Positions 17,464 to 25,025 of a stretch of DNA of 49,417 bases are shown here, piece by piece. Below the pieces are notes generated by a model. It worked only from the letters and a program-made list of their open reading frames with translations, searched no databases and was not told the origin of the DNA. Location: contig CALBQR010000028.1 of assembly GCA_937899895.1 (NCBI GenBank), positions 1-49,417 on the forward strand, read 5' to 3'. Numbering within the stretch: the first letter of the stretch is position 1; every line of letters begins with the position of its first letter. This DNA is from an uncultured Alistipes sp. GTDB lineage: Bacteria > Bacteroidota > Bacteroidia > Bacteroidales > Rikenellaceae. The position numbers and the translations under genes are program-made.

Positions 17464-17494
17464 TGTGAGAACTCACAGATTTTTACTATCTTTG
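17464..17494 (+). promoter_or_regulatory. ppiD promoter with palindrome
   Basis: TATCTTTG at 17487-17494 is an exact TAnnTTTG -7 box. Just upstream lies the perfect palindrome TGTGAG-AA-CTCACA (17464-17477), placed where the -33 box would be; it could be an operator. The -33 element itself is not a clear match. Confidence 0.6.
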
Positions 17495-17566
17495 GACGCT
17501 TTTTCGTGATCTAACGAAGATGATTTGAAACGAAATAGATAAAAATAATAAAACAGAAAAGCTATT

Positions 17567-19633
17567 ATGGCAGGATTAAACACTCTTAGGACCAAAGGTG
17601 GTCTGTTTTTGACATTCGTCATCGGCATTGCGCTGTTGCTGTTTGTCGTATCGTTGGCATTTGAGAATGGCGGTATGGGCGGCCAGGATCCCAAAGTTGC
17701 CGAAATCAATGGTGAGAAGATCACCTACACCCACTATCAGGATACTTTTGACGCTGTGCAGAACAATTTGAGCACGATGAGCGGTCAGGACTATTCGTCG
17801 GCAGAGGCACAGGACGCTGTTCATAACGTAACTTGGCAGCAGCTGCTCAACCAGTATGCAATCGCTCCCGGTTTCGATAAGATGGGTATCGTTGTTTCGG
17901 AGGCAGAGCGTATCGAGTTGATTTCGGGTGAGTATGTTTCGCCTATCGTTCGCTCGGCATTCGGCGATCCTACGACCGGTCAGTTCTCGCCTGAGTACAT
18001 CGTTGAGTATCTGAACGCAGCTGCGGCTGACCAGCAGTATGGTCCGCTGATGATGCAGCGTTACGATATGGTTGTACGCGATGCACAGGTACAGCGTGAG
18101 ATGGAGAAGTATGTAGGTCTGGTTGCAAAGGGTATGTTTGTGAACGATTTGGAGATCGCAGCAGGCGTAACCGCAGCTAACAAGGTATTCACCGGCCGTT
18201 GGGTTGGTAAGAACTATGGCCAAATCGCAGATTCGACCGTTAAGGTTGAGAAGGCTGACGTTGAGAAGTACTACAACGAGAACAAGAAGATGTTCAAGCA
18301 GCAGCCTTCGCGCTCGATTTCGTATGTTGTTTTCGAGGTTGATCCCACCGAGAATGACCGTCTGGCAGCAGCTAACGAGGTTGAGAAGTTGGCAGCAGAG
18401 TTCGCTGCAACCGACGAGCCTATGATCTACGCAAAGAGCAAGAGCCGCGAGGCAGTTGATGAGAACTACTATTCGCGTACGGCTCTCTCGGAGGAGCTTG
18501 CAGCAATCGCTTTCGGTGCTGACAAGTCGAAGGTTTATGGCCCCGTATTGGAGAATGATGTATATAGCATCTCGCGCGTAACCGATGTTAAGGCTCTGCC
18601 CGACTCGGTTGCAATCAGCTATATCGTTCTGGCGCAGAATGCAGACAAGGCTGACAGCATTCTGACCGCTGTTAAGGGTGGTGCAGATTTCGCAGCTTTG
18701 GCAATGCAGTTCTCGGAGGATCGCGCAAGCGCAGAGATGGGTGGCGAGCTGGGTACTCTGCCCTATTCGGCATATCCCGAATCGCTGCGTGTAGAGATCG
18801 ATAAGGCTTCGAAGGGCTCGTTCTTCAAGGCTGATCTGGGCCAGGCAGTATGCGTTGTACGTGTAGATCGCAAGGACGCTCCCGTGATGAAGGCACAGGT
18901 TGCTACAATCACCTATCCTATTATTGCAAGCCCCACCACCGAGAAGGAGATCCACTCGATTGCTAACCAGTTCAGCGTAGCTGCACAGGGTTCGGTTGAG
19001 AAGTTCAATGCAGCAGCTGCGGAGAGTGCAGTTGTTCCCCGTACGGCTCGCGTAGCAAACACCGAGCGTCAGATCGCAGGTCTGGGTGAGGATTCGCGTT
19101 CGATTGTTCGTTGGGCATTCGATGCAAAGGTTGGTGAGGTTTCGGAGATCTTCACCGTTGAGGGCGACTATGTAGTTGCTACCGTAACCGAGCAGCGCGA
19201 TGAGGAGTTTGCTACTTTGGATCAGGTTTATAGCCAGATCTATCCCGTAGTTCTCAACAATAAGAAGTTTGAGGTTCTTAAAGCAGAGTTGGCCGGTAAG
19301 TCGATCGAGGAGGCTGCCGCAGCACTTGGTGTTGAGGTTGGTGTATTCGAGAATGTAACCGCTAACGGCTTCTATATCGACGGTATCGGTATCGCTCCCC
19401 ACACTATTGGCGCAATCGCAAAGAGCGCAGAGGGTCAGGTATCGAATCCGATCAACGATCTTACCGGTGCTTACATCGTTGTTGTTGATCAGATTGTAGA
19501 GGCAGAGAATCAGACCGCAGAGAAGGAGCAGGTGCGCCAGCAGGCTATGGTTGAGGCACAGGCTGCACAGCGTATGAACCAGGCTCTCTACGAGGGCTCG
19601 GAGATTGAGGATCTGCGTGTTAAGTTCTTCTAA
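17567..19633 (+). CDS. ppiD: PpiD/SurA-like peptidylprolyl isomerase
   Basis: A 688-residue foldase anchored by one N-terminal transmembrane segment (TFVIGIALLLFVVSLAFE, about 15-32) with a periplasmic body. A SurA_N-like segment (about 40-230) precedes a parvulin (rotamase) domain at about 345-440 (VAISYIVLAQNADKADSIL and FAALAMQFSEDRASAEMGGELG), and a second degenerate rotamase-like segment may follow. PpiD helps newly exported proteins emerge from the Sec translocon. It closes the envelope block. Codon use is biased like the TPR protein, suggesting high expression. Its last ten codons recur in decayed form at 20735-20767. Confidence 0.92.
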   Translation: MAGLNTLRTKGGLFLTFVIGIALLLFVVSLAFENGGMGGQDPKVAEINGEKITYTHYQDTFDAVQNNLSTMSGQDYSSAEAQDAVHNVTWQQLLNQYAIAPGFDKMGIVVSEAERIELISGEYVSPIVRSAFGDPTTGQFSPEYIVEYLNAAAADQQYGPLMMQRYDMVVRDAQVQREMEKYVGLVAKGMFVNDLEIAAGVTAANKVFTGRWVGKNYGQIADSTVKVEKADVEKYYNENKKMFKQQPSRSISYVVFEVDPTENDRLAAANEVEKLAAEFAATDEPMIYAKSKSREAVDENYYSRTALSEELAAIAFGADKSKVYGPVLENDVYSISRVTDVKALPDSVAISYIVLAQNADKADSILTAVKGGADFAALAMQFSEDRASAEMGGELGTLPYSAYPESLRVEIDKASKGSFFKADLGQAVCVVRVDRKDAPVMKAQVATITYPIIASPTTEKEIHSIANQFSVAAQGSVEKFNAAAAESAVVPRTARVANTERQIAGLGEDSRSIVRWAFDAKVGEVSEIFTVEGDYVVATVTEQRDEEFATLDQVYSQIYPVVLNNKKFEVLKAELAGKSIEEAAAALGVEVGVFENVTANGFYIDGIGIAPHTIGAIAKSAEGQVSNPINDLTGAYIVVVDQIVEAENQTAEKEQVRQQAMVEAQAAQRMNQALYEGSEIEDLRVKFF

Positions 19634-19660
19634 TCGGAACGACTGAACTGGTCAGATATG

Positions 19661-19694
19661 CGACGGTGCCCATTGCGGGTGCCGCCGTTTTTTT
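19661..19694 (+). terminator. ppiD terminator
   Basis: An 11-base stem (19661-19671 with 19677-19687, one mismatch and two G-U wobbles) is followed by seven T residues. A sequence variant of the same hairpin follows the ppiD tail remnant at 20793-20826. Confidence 0.85.
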
Positions 19695-19711
19695 AGTGTT
19701 TGAGGATTTTT

Positions 19712-19767
19712 AATTCACAATTCACAATTCACAATTCACAATTCACAATTCACAATTCACAATTCAC
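19712..19767. repeat. Heptamer tandem repeat AATTCAC, eight units
   Basis: Eight exact tandem copies of AATTCAC plus a partial ninth unit (AATT). A shorter, degenerate array of the same heptamer is at 33653-33680. There is no gene here; the remaining part of the ppiD-aqpZ gap (19768-19898) has only a 14-base palindrome TGCTTTGCAAAGCA at 19877-19890. Confidence 0.95.
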
Positions 19768-19898
19768 AATTTCTTCTACTAAAAATTAAAAGGAGAGAGT
19801 GTGAGCGTAGAGCCCGCCAATGATGATATGCCGTAGGGCGTGTTTTGCGGTTTTCGGTCGTCGTCGCTTGTCGTGGTGCTTTGCAAAGCATAAAACAG

Positions 19899-19932
19899 AG
19901 AGGGTTGCCCGCGCGATCAGCGAGCAACCCTC
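19899..19932 (-). terminator. aqpZ terminator
   Basis: GAGGGTTGC (19900-19908) pairs with GCAACCCTC (19924-19932), and the minus strand continues into TGTTTTAT. It lies 26 bases past the aqpZ stop. Confidence 0.7.
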
Positions 19933-19957
19933 CTTTAATTTGTAATTATGTAGCAGA

Positions 19958-20638
19958 TTACTTATTGCAGCACTTGCACTCGGTACTCAAACATTTCCAA
20001 GCACCTGCTGCGAATACTGCACCTACGAACGGAGCTACGATGAACAACCACAGCTGCTTCAACGCTACACCACCAGCAAACAGAGCGGGACCGATCGAAC
20101 GTGCGGGATTCACCGAGGTACCCGTGATGGGGATGCAAACGATATGCACAAGTACCAGCGTCAGACCGATTGCCAGACCTGCCAAGTTACCTGCGCCCTT
20201 CTCGCTGTCGGTTGTGCCGAGCACTACCAGAACGAATACGAAGGTGAAGATCACCTCTGCCAAGAATGCCTGCAACATCTCACCGTCGGTATAAGAGTTG
20301 GCACCGGTAGCGGTTGTTGCGCCGAAGCCACCCGTCGATGTCAGAACGTAGATCAGAGCTGCACCGATAATTGCACCTACAACCTGAAACGCCATATAGC
20401 CCAGCGCATCCTTGCCGTTCATACGGCCCGAAAGCCATACGCCCAACGTAATTGCGGGGTTGATGTGGCAACCCGAAATGCCGCCAATGCAGTATGCCAT
20501 ACCGATAACCGACAGACCAAATGCAAATGCTACGGCCAAAACCTCTGCGGGAGCTGTGCAGCCGAAGAATACGGCACTACCGCAACCCATCAGCACGAGA
20601 ACCATCGTGCCTACCATTTCTGCTAAATACTTCTTCAT
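19958..20638 (-). CDS. aqpZ: Aquaporin (MIP family water channel)
   Basis: A 226-residue channel with six membrane segments and the two NPA half-helices, CHINPAITLGVW (about 62-73) and TSVNPARSIGPALF (about 175-188). The sequence around the second NPA, with Arg following NPA, is closer to AqpZ-type water channels than to glycerol facilitators, but glycerol transport is not excluded. The C-terminus ends in a small cysteine cluster (CKCCNK). It is transcribed alone, opposite to its neighbours, from a promoter set within a perfect inverted repeat. Confidence 0.93.
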   Translation of the reverse strand: MKKYLAEMVGTMVLVLMGCGSAVFFGCTAPAEVLAVAFAFGLSVIGMAYCIGGISGCHINPAITLGVWLSGRMNGKDALGYMAFQVVGAIIGAALIYVLTSTGGFGATTATGANSYTDGEMLQAFLAEVIFTFVFVLVVLGTTDSEKGAGNLAGLAIGLTLVLVHIVCIPITGTSVNPARSIGPALFAGGVALKQLWLFIVAPFVGAVFAAGAWKCLSTECKCCNK

Positions 20639-20677
20639 AGTTGATTAATGTTAAAGTGTTTTATCTTTTATCGAAAA

Positions 20678-20718
20678 CAAATATAGCGATTTGGTCTCAA
20701 AAATCCAAATCGCTATAT
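20678..20718 (-). promoter_or_regulatory. aqpZ promoter inside a 14-base inverted repeat
   Basis: On the minus strand TATATTTG (20685-20678) is the -7 box and TTTG (20709-20706) the -33 box, 20 bases apart. The perfect inverted repeat ATATAGCGATTTGG (20681-20694) / CCAAATCGCTATAT (20705-20718) covers both boxes. Confidence 0.7.
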
Positions 20719-20734
20719 CAATTTAGCTATGCGA

Positions 20735-20767
20735 GAGATCGAGGACTTGCACGTTAAATTCTTCTAA
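20735..20767 (+). pseudogene. Remnant of a ppiD-like gene C-terminus
   Basis: These 33 bases encode EIEDLHVKFF and a stop, against EIEDLRVKFF-stop at the end of ppiD (19601-19633). Twenty-seven of 33 bases agree, and four of the five changed codons are synonymous, so the copy appears to have diverged while it was still coding. Upstream of it the similarity stops. It is followed by a variant of the ppiD terminator. Confidence 0.8.
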
Positions 20768-20792
20768 TCGAACGCGCGACGCACAAGCAAAC

Positions 20793-20826
20793 GCGGCGGT
20801 GCCCAACACGGGTGCCGTCGCTTTTT
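20793..20826 (+). terminator. Variant copy of the ppiD terminator
   Basis: GCGGCGGTGCCC (20793-20804) pairs with GGGTGCCGTCGC (20810-20821) with wobbles, followed by TTTTT. The core GGTGCCC...GGGTGCCG matches the terminator at 19661-19694. Confidence 0.8.
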
Positions 20827-20880
20827 GATGTAGCATACAACTACAAATTATACGACAGGAGCTAAAAAAAGTCGTGTAAA

Positions 20881-20912
20881 TTTGCAATAATGTAAAATAT
20901 ACATTACTTTTG
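20881..20912 (+). promoter_or_regulatory. Promoter and operator of the membrane protein/HTH pair
   Basis: TTTG (20881-20884), 20 bases, TACTTTTG (20905-20912): an exact Bacteroidetes promoter. Between the boxes is the palindrome TAATGTA-AAATA-TACATTA (20888-20906). A second, imperfect inverted repeat (11 of 13 pairs) at 20917-20929/20941-20953 follows in the leader. This arrangement suggests repression, probably by the HTH protein of the same operon. Confidence 0.75.
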
Positions 20913-20983
20913 TCGCGTAAACATTACATTTATCCGGAAGATGTAGCGTTTACAATCGTGTTAAACCAAAACAACAAACAAAA

Positions 20984-21448
20984 ATGAAACACAACTATCT
21001 TTTTCCACACTCCTACAAGAAATGGGGTTGGATACTTGCTGTACCGACCCTTACCGTATTGGGTATTTGGTTTACTCTATGGCTGATAAATGATAATTTC
21101 GGCACGTTAGATGGCTTGGCTGATTCGCTACTTAACCTCCTCGACAAATTAATTCGTAATGGTTACACTCTCGAAATAATGATGACGTTAGCATATGCAG
21201 GCCTAATGATGATCTCATTCTCAAAGACAAAAGTTGAAGATGAATATGTACAGATAATTCGCTTGAACTCATTGGTGTGGGCAATGATCATCAACTACGC
21301 ATTGGTAATTGTAGCTACGTGGATGACCTACGATTTAACCTATCTCTACATTCTGTTCGCCACACTATTCTCGCTACCAATTCTATTTGTAGCGAAATTT
21401 AGTTGGGAACTTCACAAACTTCATAAAACAGATAACGATGAAGAATAG
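20984..21448 (+). CDS. Small four-helix membrane protein
   Basis: A 154-residue protein with about four hydrophobic segments (WILAVPTLTVLGIWFTLWLI, LEIMMTLAYAGLMMISF, LVWAMIINYALVIVATW, YLYILFATLFSLPILFV) and a charged C-terminal tail. I recognise no functional motif. Its end overlaps the downstream HTH gene by 11 bases, so translation is coupled. Pairs of a small membrane protein and a YozG-like HTH regulator are common in Firmicutes and Bacteroidetes and are of unknown function; the membrane protein may sense a signal for the regulator. The pair is more AT-rich than its neighbours and lies between inverted repeats, which suggests acquisition. Confidence 0.8.
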   Translation: MKHNYLFPHSYKKWGWILAVPTLTVLGIWFTLWLINDNFGTLDGLADSLLNLLDKLIRNGYTLEIMMTLAYAGLMMISFSKTKVEDEYVQIIRLNSLVWAMIINYALVIVATWMTYDLTYLYILFATLFSLPILFVAKFSWELHKLHKTDNDEE

Positions 21449-21638
21449 GATCAAAATCGAACGTGCAATTCACGATCTGACTCAACAACAACTCGCTGAT
21501 GCCGTTGGCACGTCGCGTCAGACAATCAATGCCATTGAAAAGGCAAAGTATATTCCATCGACACTGCTTGCTCTAAAAATTGCTCATACATTTGGGCGCA
21601 CGGTTGATGAGGTATTCGAGTTGGAAGAGAACGAATAG
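21438..21638 (+). CDS. Short XRE-family HTH regulator
   Basis: A 66-residue DNA-binding protein made up of a single helix-turn-helix domain: LTQQQLADAVGTSRQTINAIEKAKYIPS is the HTH core (given in pieces LTQQQLADAVGTSRQ and TINAIEKAKY). The family (YgzD/YozG-like) binds short palindromes and typically controls its own operon. The start overlaps the preceding membrane protein gene by 11 bases. The palindrome at 20888-20906 in the promoter is the best candidate target. Confidence 0.9.
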   Translation: MKNRIKIERAIHDLTQQQLADAVGTSRQTINAIEKAKYIPSTLLALKIAHTFGRTVDEVFELEENE

Positions 21639-21658
21639 GGCTGCCAATTACAAATAAC

Positions 21659-21694
21659 AAGAGAGCGATTTGGGTTATCCCAAATCGCTCTCTT
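21659..21694. terminator. Bidirectional terminator with GCGATTTGGG stem
   Basis: A perfect 16-base stem, AAGAGAGCGATTTGGG (21659-21674) with CCCAAATCGCTCTCTT (21679-21694), and TTAT loop. It lies between the convergent HTH and yeiH genes. It shares AGCGATTTGG with the inverted repeat at 20681-20718. Confidence 0.85.
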
Positions 21695-21715
21695 GTGTAT
21701 AAATCCTCTCGGAAA

Positions 21716-23011
21716 CTATCCGAGCATCGGCTTAACAACACCGAAGAACAACCAAGCAACCACGAACGTTGCAACGATATTGAAGCACTGTGCAGTCAAG
21801 AATGCATAGAGCGTCGAGCGGTTCTCCTTCGAGATGATATCCTTCAAGCGGGTATCCAGACCGATACAAACGAATGCCAGCGAGAAGAACAGCGTTGACA
21901 TCGTCTTTGCCAACGAGGTCTCGATCAGCTTGCCCTTTGCGTTGAGTGTCAGCAGGTCAGCCTCCTTCAACAGCGAGAACACGAGCGATGCAACAACAAA
22001 TGCCAAGATGAACTTCGGGAACTTATCCCAAACGATTTTGAGCGACGGACGCTGCGACTTACCACCCTCACCCTTGGTCGAGAGGTAGAGAGCGATGAAG
22101 AATGCAACAACGCCGATCAGCACGTTCTGCGTAGCCTTAACAACGATTGCGGTGCGGTTAGCGATCTCACCAGCCATCTCCGACGAAGCTGCAACACCAC
22201 TCGTGGTATCGATCGTACCACCGATCCAAGCACCCATAATCTCCTGCTGTACAGTGGGATCCGACGACAACAGCGGAGCAACCATACCTGCCAACCACGG
22301 CATAAAGTAGATCATCGGAACAACAACGATCAGAACCACCGAAACGATATACGACAGACTCTTCTTGTCCGTTCCAGCCACACCCGCAGCGGTGATACAA
22401 GCCGACACACCGCAGATCGTTACACCGCTCGAAAGGGTCATTGCCGTCGCCTGCTCCACCTTGAATACCTTGCGCGAGATGATGTAAGCGAAGAACCAAA
22501 CAACGGTTACGATAACCAGAGCCTGCAACAGACCCATAGCACCCGATTTCAGTACGTCGCTGATCATAATCGTAGCACCGAGGCAAACCACACCGATCTT
22601 GATGTAGAACTCGCTCTGGATAGCGGGCTTCAACCATTCGGGAATATGGAAAGCGTTACGGATAATCAGACCGAAGATTACCGAGAAGAATACGGGCTCC
22701 AAGCCGAGCTCGCTCTTGATGTAGGGCACGTTGCCGATCCACATTGCCAATGCAGCAATCAGGAACACAACCACAAACGAGCCGAGCATACCCTTCATCG
22801 GGCGGCTGAGCAGTTTGTTACCTGCGAAGAGCGTAACCAATGCGATTACGAACAACATTGCGATCTTACCCCAAGCCGATGCTTCGAGCATATTCGTGGG
22901 GATCGAGATCGAGGGCAGGTACGATCCGAATGCGCACAGAAGCAGCAGCGGAATCGACAGCATCACAACAACCCAGTCCTCGACCAGCAGTTTTTGGAAA
23001 AACGATTTCAT
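21716..23011 (-). CDS. YeiH family putative sulfate exporter
   Basis: A 431-residue inner-membrane protein with about ten or more hydrophobic segments and the UPF0324/YeiH signatures SVIFGLIIRNAF, LGATIMISDVL, SSGVTICGVSACITAAG and FVCIGLDTRLKDI. Relatives are annotated as putative sulfate or taurine-derived anion exporters; the substrate is not proven. The ATG at 23011 (MKSFFQK) is preferred over a TTG two codons upstream. It follows the porin gene by 54 bases, so both are likely expressed together. Confidence 0.88.
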   Translation of the reverse strand: MKSFFQKLLVEDWVVVMLSIPLLLLCAFGSYLPSISIPTNMLEASAWGKIAMLFVIALVTLFAGNKLLSRPMKGMLGSFVVVFLIAALAMWIGNVPYIKSELGLEPVFFSVIFGLIIRNAFHIPEWLKPAIQSEFYIKIGVVCLGATIMISDVLKSGAMGLLQALVIVTVVWFFAYIISRKVFKVEQATAMTLSSGVTICGVSACITAAGVAGTDKKSLSYIVSVVLIVVVPMIYFMPWLAGMVAPLLSSDPTVQQEIMGAWIGGTIDTTSGVAASSEMAGEIANRTAIVVKATQNVLIGVVAFFIALYLSTKGEGGKSQRPSLKIVWDKFPKFILAFVVASLVFSLLKEADLLTLNAKGKLIETSLAKTMSTLFFSLAFVCIGLDTRLKDIISKENRSTLYAFLTAQCFNIVATFVVAWLFFGVVKPMLG

Positions 23012-23065
23012 TATCAAAGGTTTAAGAGTTAATAATTCTTTTTCTTTAACGCGTGCGTCGTTCGA

Positions 23066-24100
23066 TTAGAACACGCCGCAAACCTGCAATGCCAACTTGC
23101 CCGAATCAACACCTGCGATGTGCTGATAGGTATAGTTGAGCTGCAAACGCAGATTCTTCAAAGGCCAATAATCAACACCCACCAAGTAGTTGGTCTGCTC
23201 GCCTGCGTAGCGATCTGCCACATCGGCAGCGTTGCTGTTCTTGCTGAAATAGTCGAAACGAACGACGGGCATCACCTTCTTGGTTACCCAATAGCCAGCC
23301 AGCGCATAGACGCCCTCGCTCTTCTGTGCGCCCGTGCAACCCCAGATGTACTCCGAACGAATAACCAGAGCCTTGTTGTCGTAACGAGCACCTACGGCAT
23401 AACGGTTACGATCGGCCATCGCATCTTGTGCGCCCGTCTTGCCCAGATAAACCGAACCCGACAGAGTCATATTCTTGAAGGGGTTGATGTTCAAACGAGC
23501 AGCGAAATCTTTGTGCTTGTTGTCGTCCGACTTGTTGATGCCTGCGCCGTTATAAACGCCTACCTGATAGTTGATTACACCTTTGAACAAGTCGCCGAAG
23601 ATCGACAGACCGATATCGCGGCCGTTAGCCTTGATGCCTGCCAGATCGCTGAAACCCGACATATAGCTCACGCCCATTGCGTTCTCGATTGTTTCGAGTT
23701 TGAGGGGCGAGTAGGGGTTCTCCAACGTGAAGGGGAACTTTGCCTGACCGAGCTGCACGCCAAAGCCCTTAACGGGGGTGTAACGTACATAAGCGTCGAT
23801 GATTTTGGGCGACGATGCGAACTCCAACTGCAAGCGATAGTCCAACTTGGGAGCGATGTTGCCCTTCAAATCCAAACGTGCGCGACGGATATCGAAACCC
23901 TTATCGCCAGAGTAGGTATCGAACTGATAGCGAGCCCAGATCGAACCGCTGATTTTGGGCATCCACGACAGCTTCTCTTCGAGTTTGATTACGCGAGCTT
24001 CCAGCTCACGCTCGCTGACCTCGTCAGCACTTTGCGCCATTGCCACCGAGCAGGTCAGCACGGCAACTGCCAAAAGCATAAATCTTGTAAATTTCTTCAT
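23066..24100 (-). CDS. Phosphate-selective porin OprO/OprP-like protein
   Basis: A 344-residue outer-membrane porin. After the signal peptide (MKKFTRFMLLAVAVLTCSVAMAQ) comes a short coiled-coil (DEVSERELEARVIKLEEKLS, about 25-44), as in trimeric porins, then a beta-barrel with family-typical strands (RYQFDTYSGDKGFDIRRARLDLKG and LRLQLNYTYQHI, given as separate pieces). The specificity is inferred from the family name only. It is the first gene of a pair with yeiH. Confidence 0.82.
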   Translation of the reverse strand: MKKFTRFMLLAVAVLTCSVAMAQSADEVSERELEARVIKLEEKLSWMPKISGSIWARYQFDTYSGDKGFDIRRARLDLKGNIAPKLDYRLQLEFASSPKIIDAYVRYTPVKGFGVQLGQAKFPFTLENPYSPLKLETIENAMGVSYMSGFSDLAGIKANGRDIGLSIFGDLFKGVINYQVGVYNGAGINKSDDNKHKDFAARLNINPFKNMTLSGSVYLGKTGAQDAMADRNRYAVGARYDNKALVIRSEYIWGCTGAQKSEGVYALAGYWVTKKVMPVVRFDYFSKNSNAADVADRYAGEQTNYLVGVDYWPLKNLRLQLNYTYQHIAGVDSGKLALQVCGVF

Positions 24101-24199
24101 AGTATTTACTTTTAAGTTTTGTTTGCAACACTATATTATAAATGTTTCTACAAAGTTCGTTATAAAATCCTCTCGGTGCAATACGCTTTTTTACTTAAA

Positions 24200-24246
24200 A
24201 AAATGGCACACTTTACCCTCGCAAAGGTAAAATGTGCCAATTTTTA
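24200..24246 (-). terminator. Terminator of the metY-metX operon
   Basis: TGGCACACTTTACC (24204-24217) pairs with GGTAAAATGTGCCA (24226-24239), 13 of 14 pairs. The minus strand then runs into TTTTTTT. There is also a T run on the plus side, so it may work both ways. Confidence 0.75.
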
Positions 24247-24266
24247 AGCCCTATATACTAATGTGC

Positions 24267-25019
24267 CTAAAATCTTAAAACCGCTATGATCGGTCGGTGA
24301 TCCGACGCCATCGGCTCGTTAATCACTTCGCGTCGAAGGATCTCGACCGCCTGTTTGCGCGGTGTAACGATGTAGTCAATTACGGTGTTCGGATTGTCGG
24401 CGGGGAAGGTGCAGACCTCCGTATCGGTCAGATATTGCATCTTCTCGCCCAATGCGCGACCAAACTCACTTTTGGGCGTAGCGTTCCAATCGCCCGCAAT
24501 AAATATAGGTTTCGTTGCCGCCATAGCCACGCTATCAATCACCGCCAGCGATGCCATTCGATCCTCGGCCGTCAGCGATAGGTGTGTCGAGGCGACGATA
24601 TAGTGCTTGAATTCAACCACCAATAGCGTACGTGCCTCCTCGCGACCGGGGAGCGCAAAACGCTGAACAGCAACGGGTTTCTCTCGACTCAAAAGTGCCA
24701 CGCCATAACCTCCGCCATCGAAGTCGATAGCCTTCGAGAAGGTGTGAAACATCGAGCACTTCTTGCCCAATATGGCCGCTACATCTTTGCCATTGCTGCG
24801 GCGCGTAACGCTGTCAATCTCCTGCAATGCCACCACATCGGCACGTGCGGCACGAATAACTGCCGCCGTACGATTAAGGTCGCGCTTGTTGTCCATTCCC
24901 TTGCCGCTACGCACGTTGTAGCTCATCAGCACCACGCCGTCGCTGGGGAGTATAATCTCATTGACCATCTCGCACGATACCGCCGCGAGAGCTACGAACA
25001 ATATAATTAGGCGTTTCAT
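24267..25019 (-). CDS. Endonuclease/exonuclease/phosphatase family lipoprotein
   Basis: A 250-residue protein of the EEP (DNase I-like) superfamily. A short lipoprotein signal (MKRLIILFVALAAVSC) is followed by the catalytic landmarks: SYNVRSGKGMDN, ALQEIDSVTRR (metal-binding Glu), GDWNATP (Asp/Asn) and SDHRPI (Asp/His). Substrates in the superfamily range from nucleic acids to sphingomyelin and phosphoinositides, so the substrate is open. It sits only 6 bases downstream of metX, which is an odd companion for methionine synthesis. Confidence 0.88.
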   Translation of the reverse strand: MKRLIILFVALAAVSCEMVNEIILPSDGVVLMSYNVRSGKGMDNKRDLNRTAAVIRAARADVVALQEIDSVTRRSNGKDVAAILGKKCSMFHTFSKAIDFDGGGYGVALLSREKPVAVQRFALPGREEARTLLVVEFKHYIVASTHLSLTAEDRMASLAVIDSVAMAATKPIFIAGDWNATPKSEFGRALGEKMQYLTDTEVCTFPADNPNTVIDYIVTPRKQAVEILRREVINEPMASDHRPIIAVLRF

Positions 25020-25025
25020 ATCTCG

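Noticed and set aside
17576..19402. Minus-strand open frame of 608 codons opposite ppiD
   Set aside because: Same effect: ppiD has signal, domain and terminator evidence, while the antisense frame has an unusual Leu/Cys/Ile-rich composition and no signals.
19877..19890. Palindrome TGCTTTGCAAAGCA
   Set aside because: Isolated, with no promoter box or repeat partner; kept as a note only.
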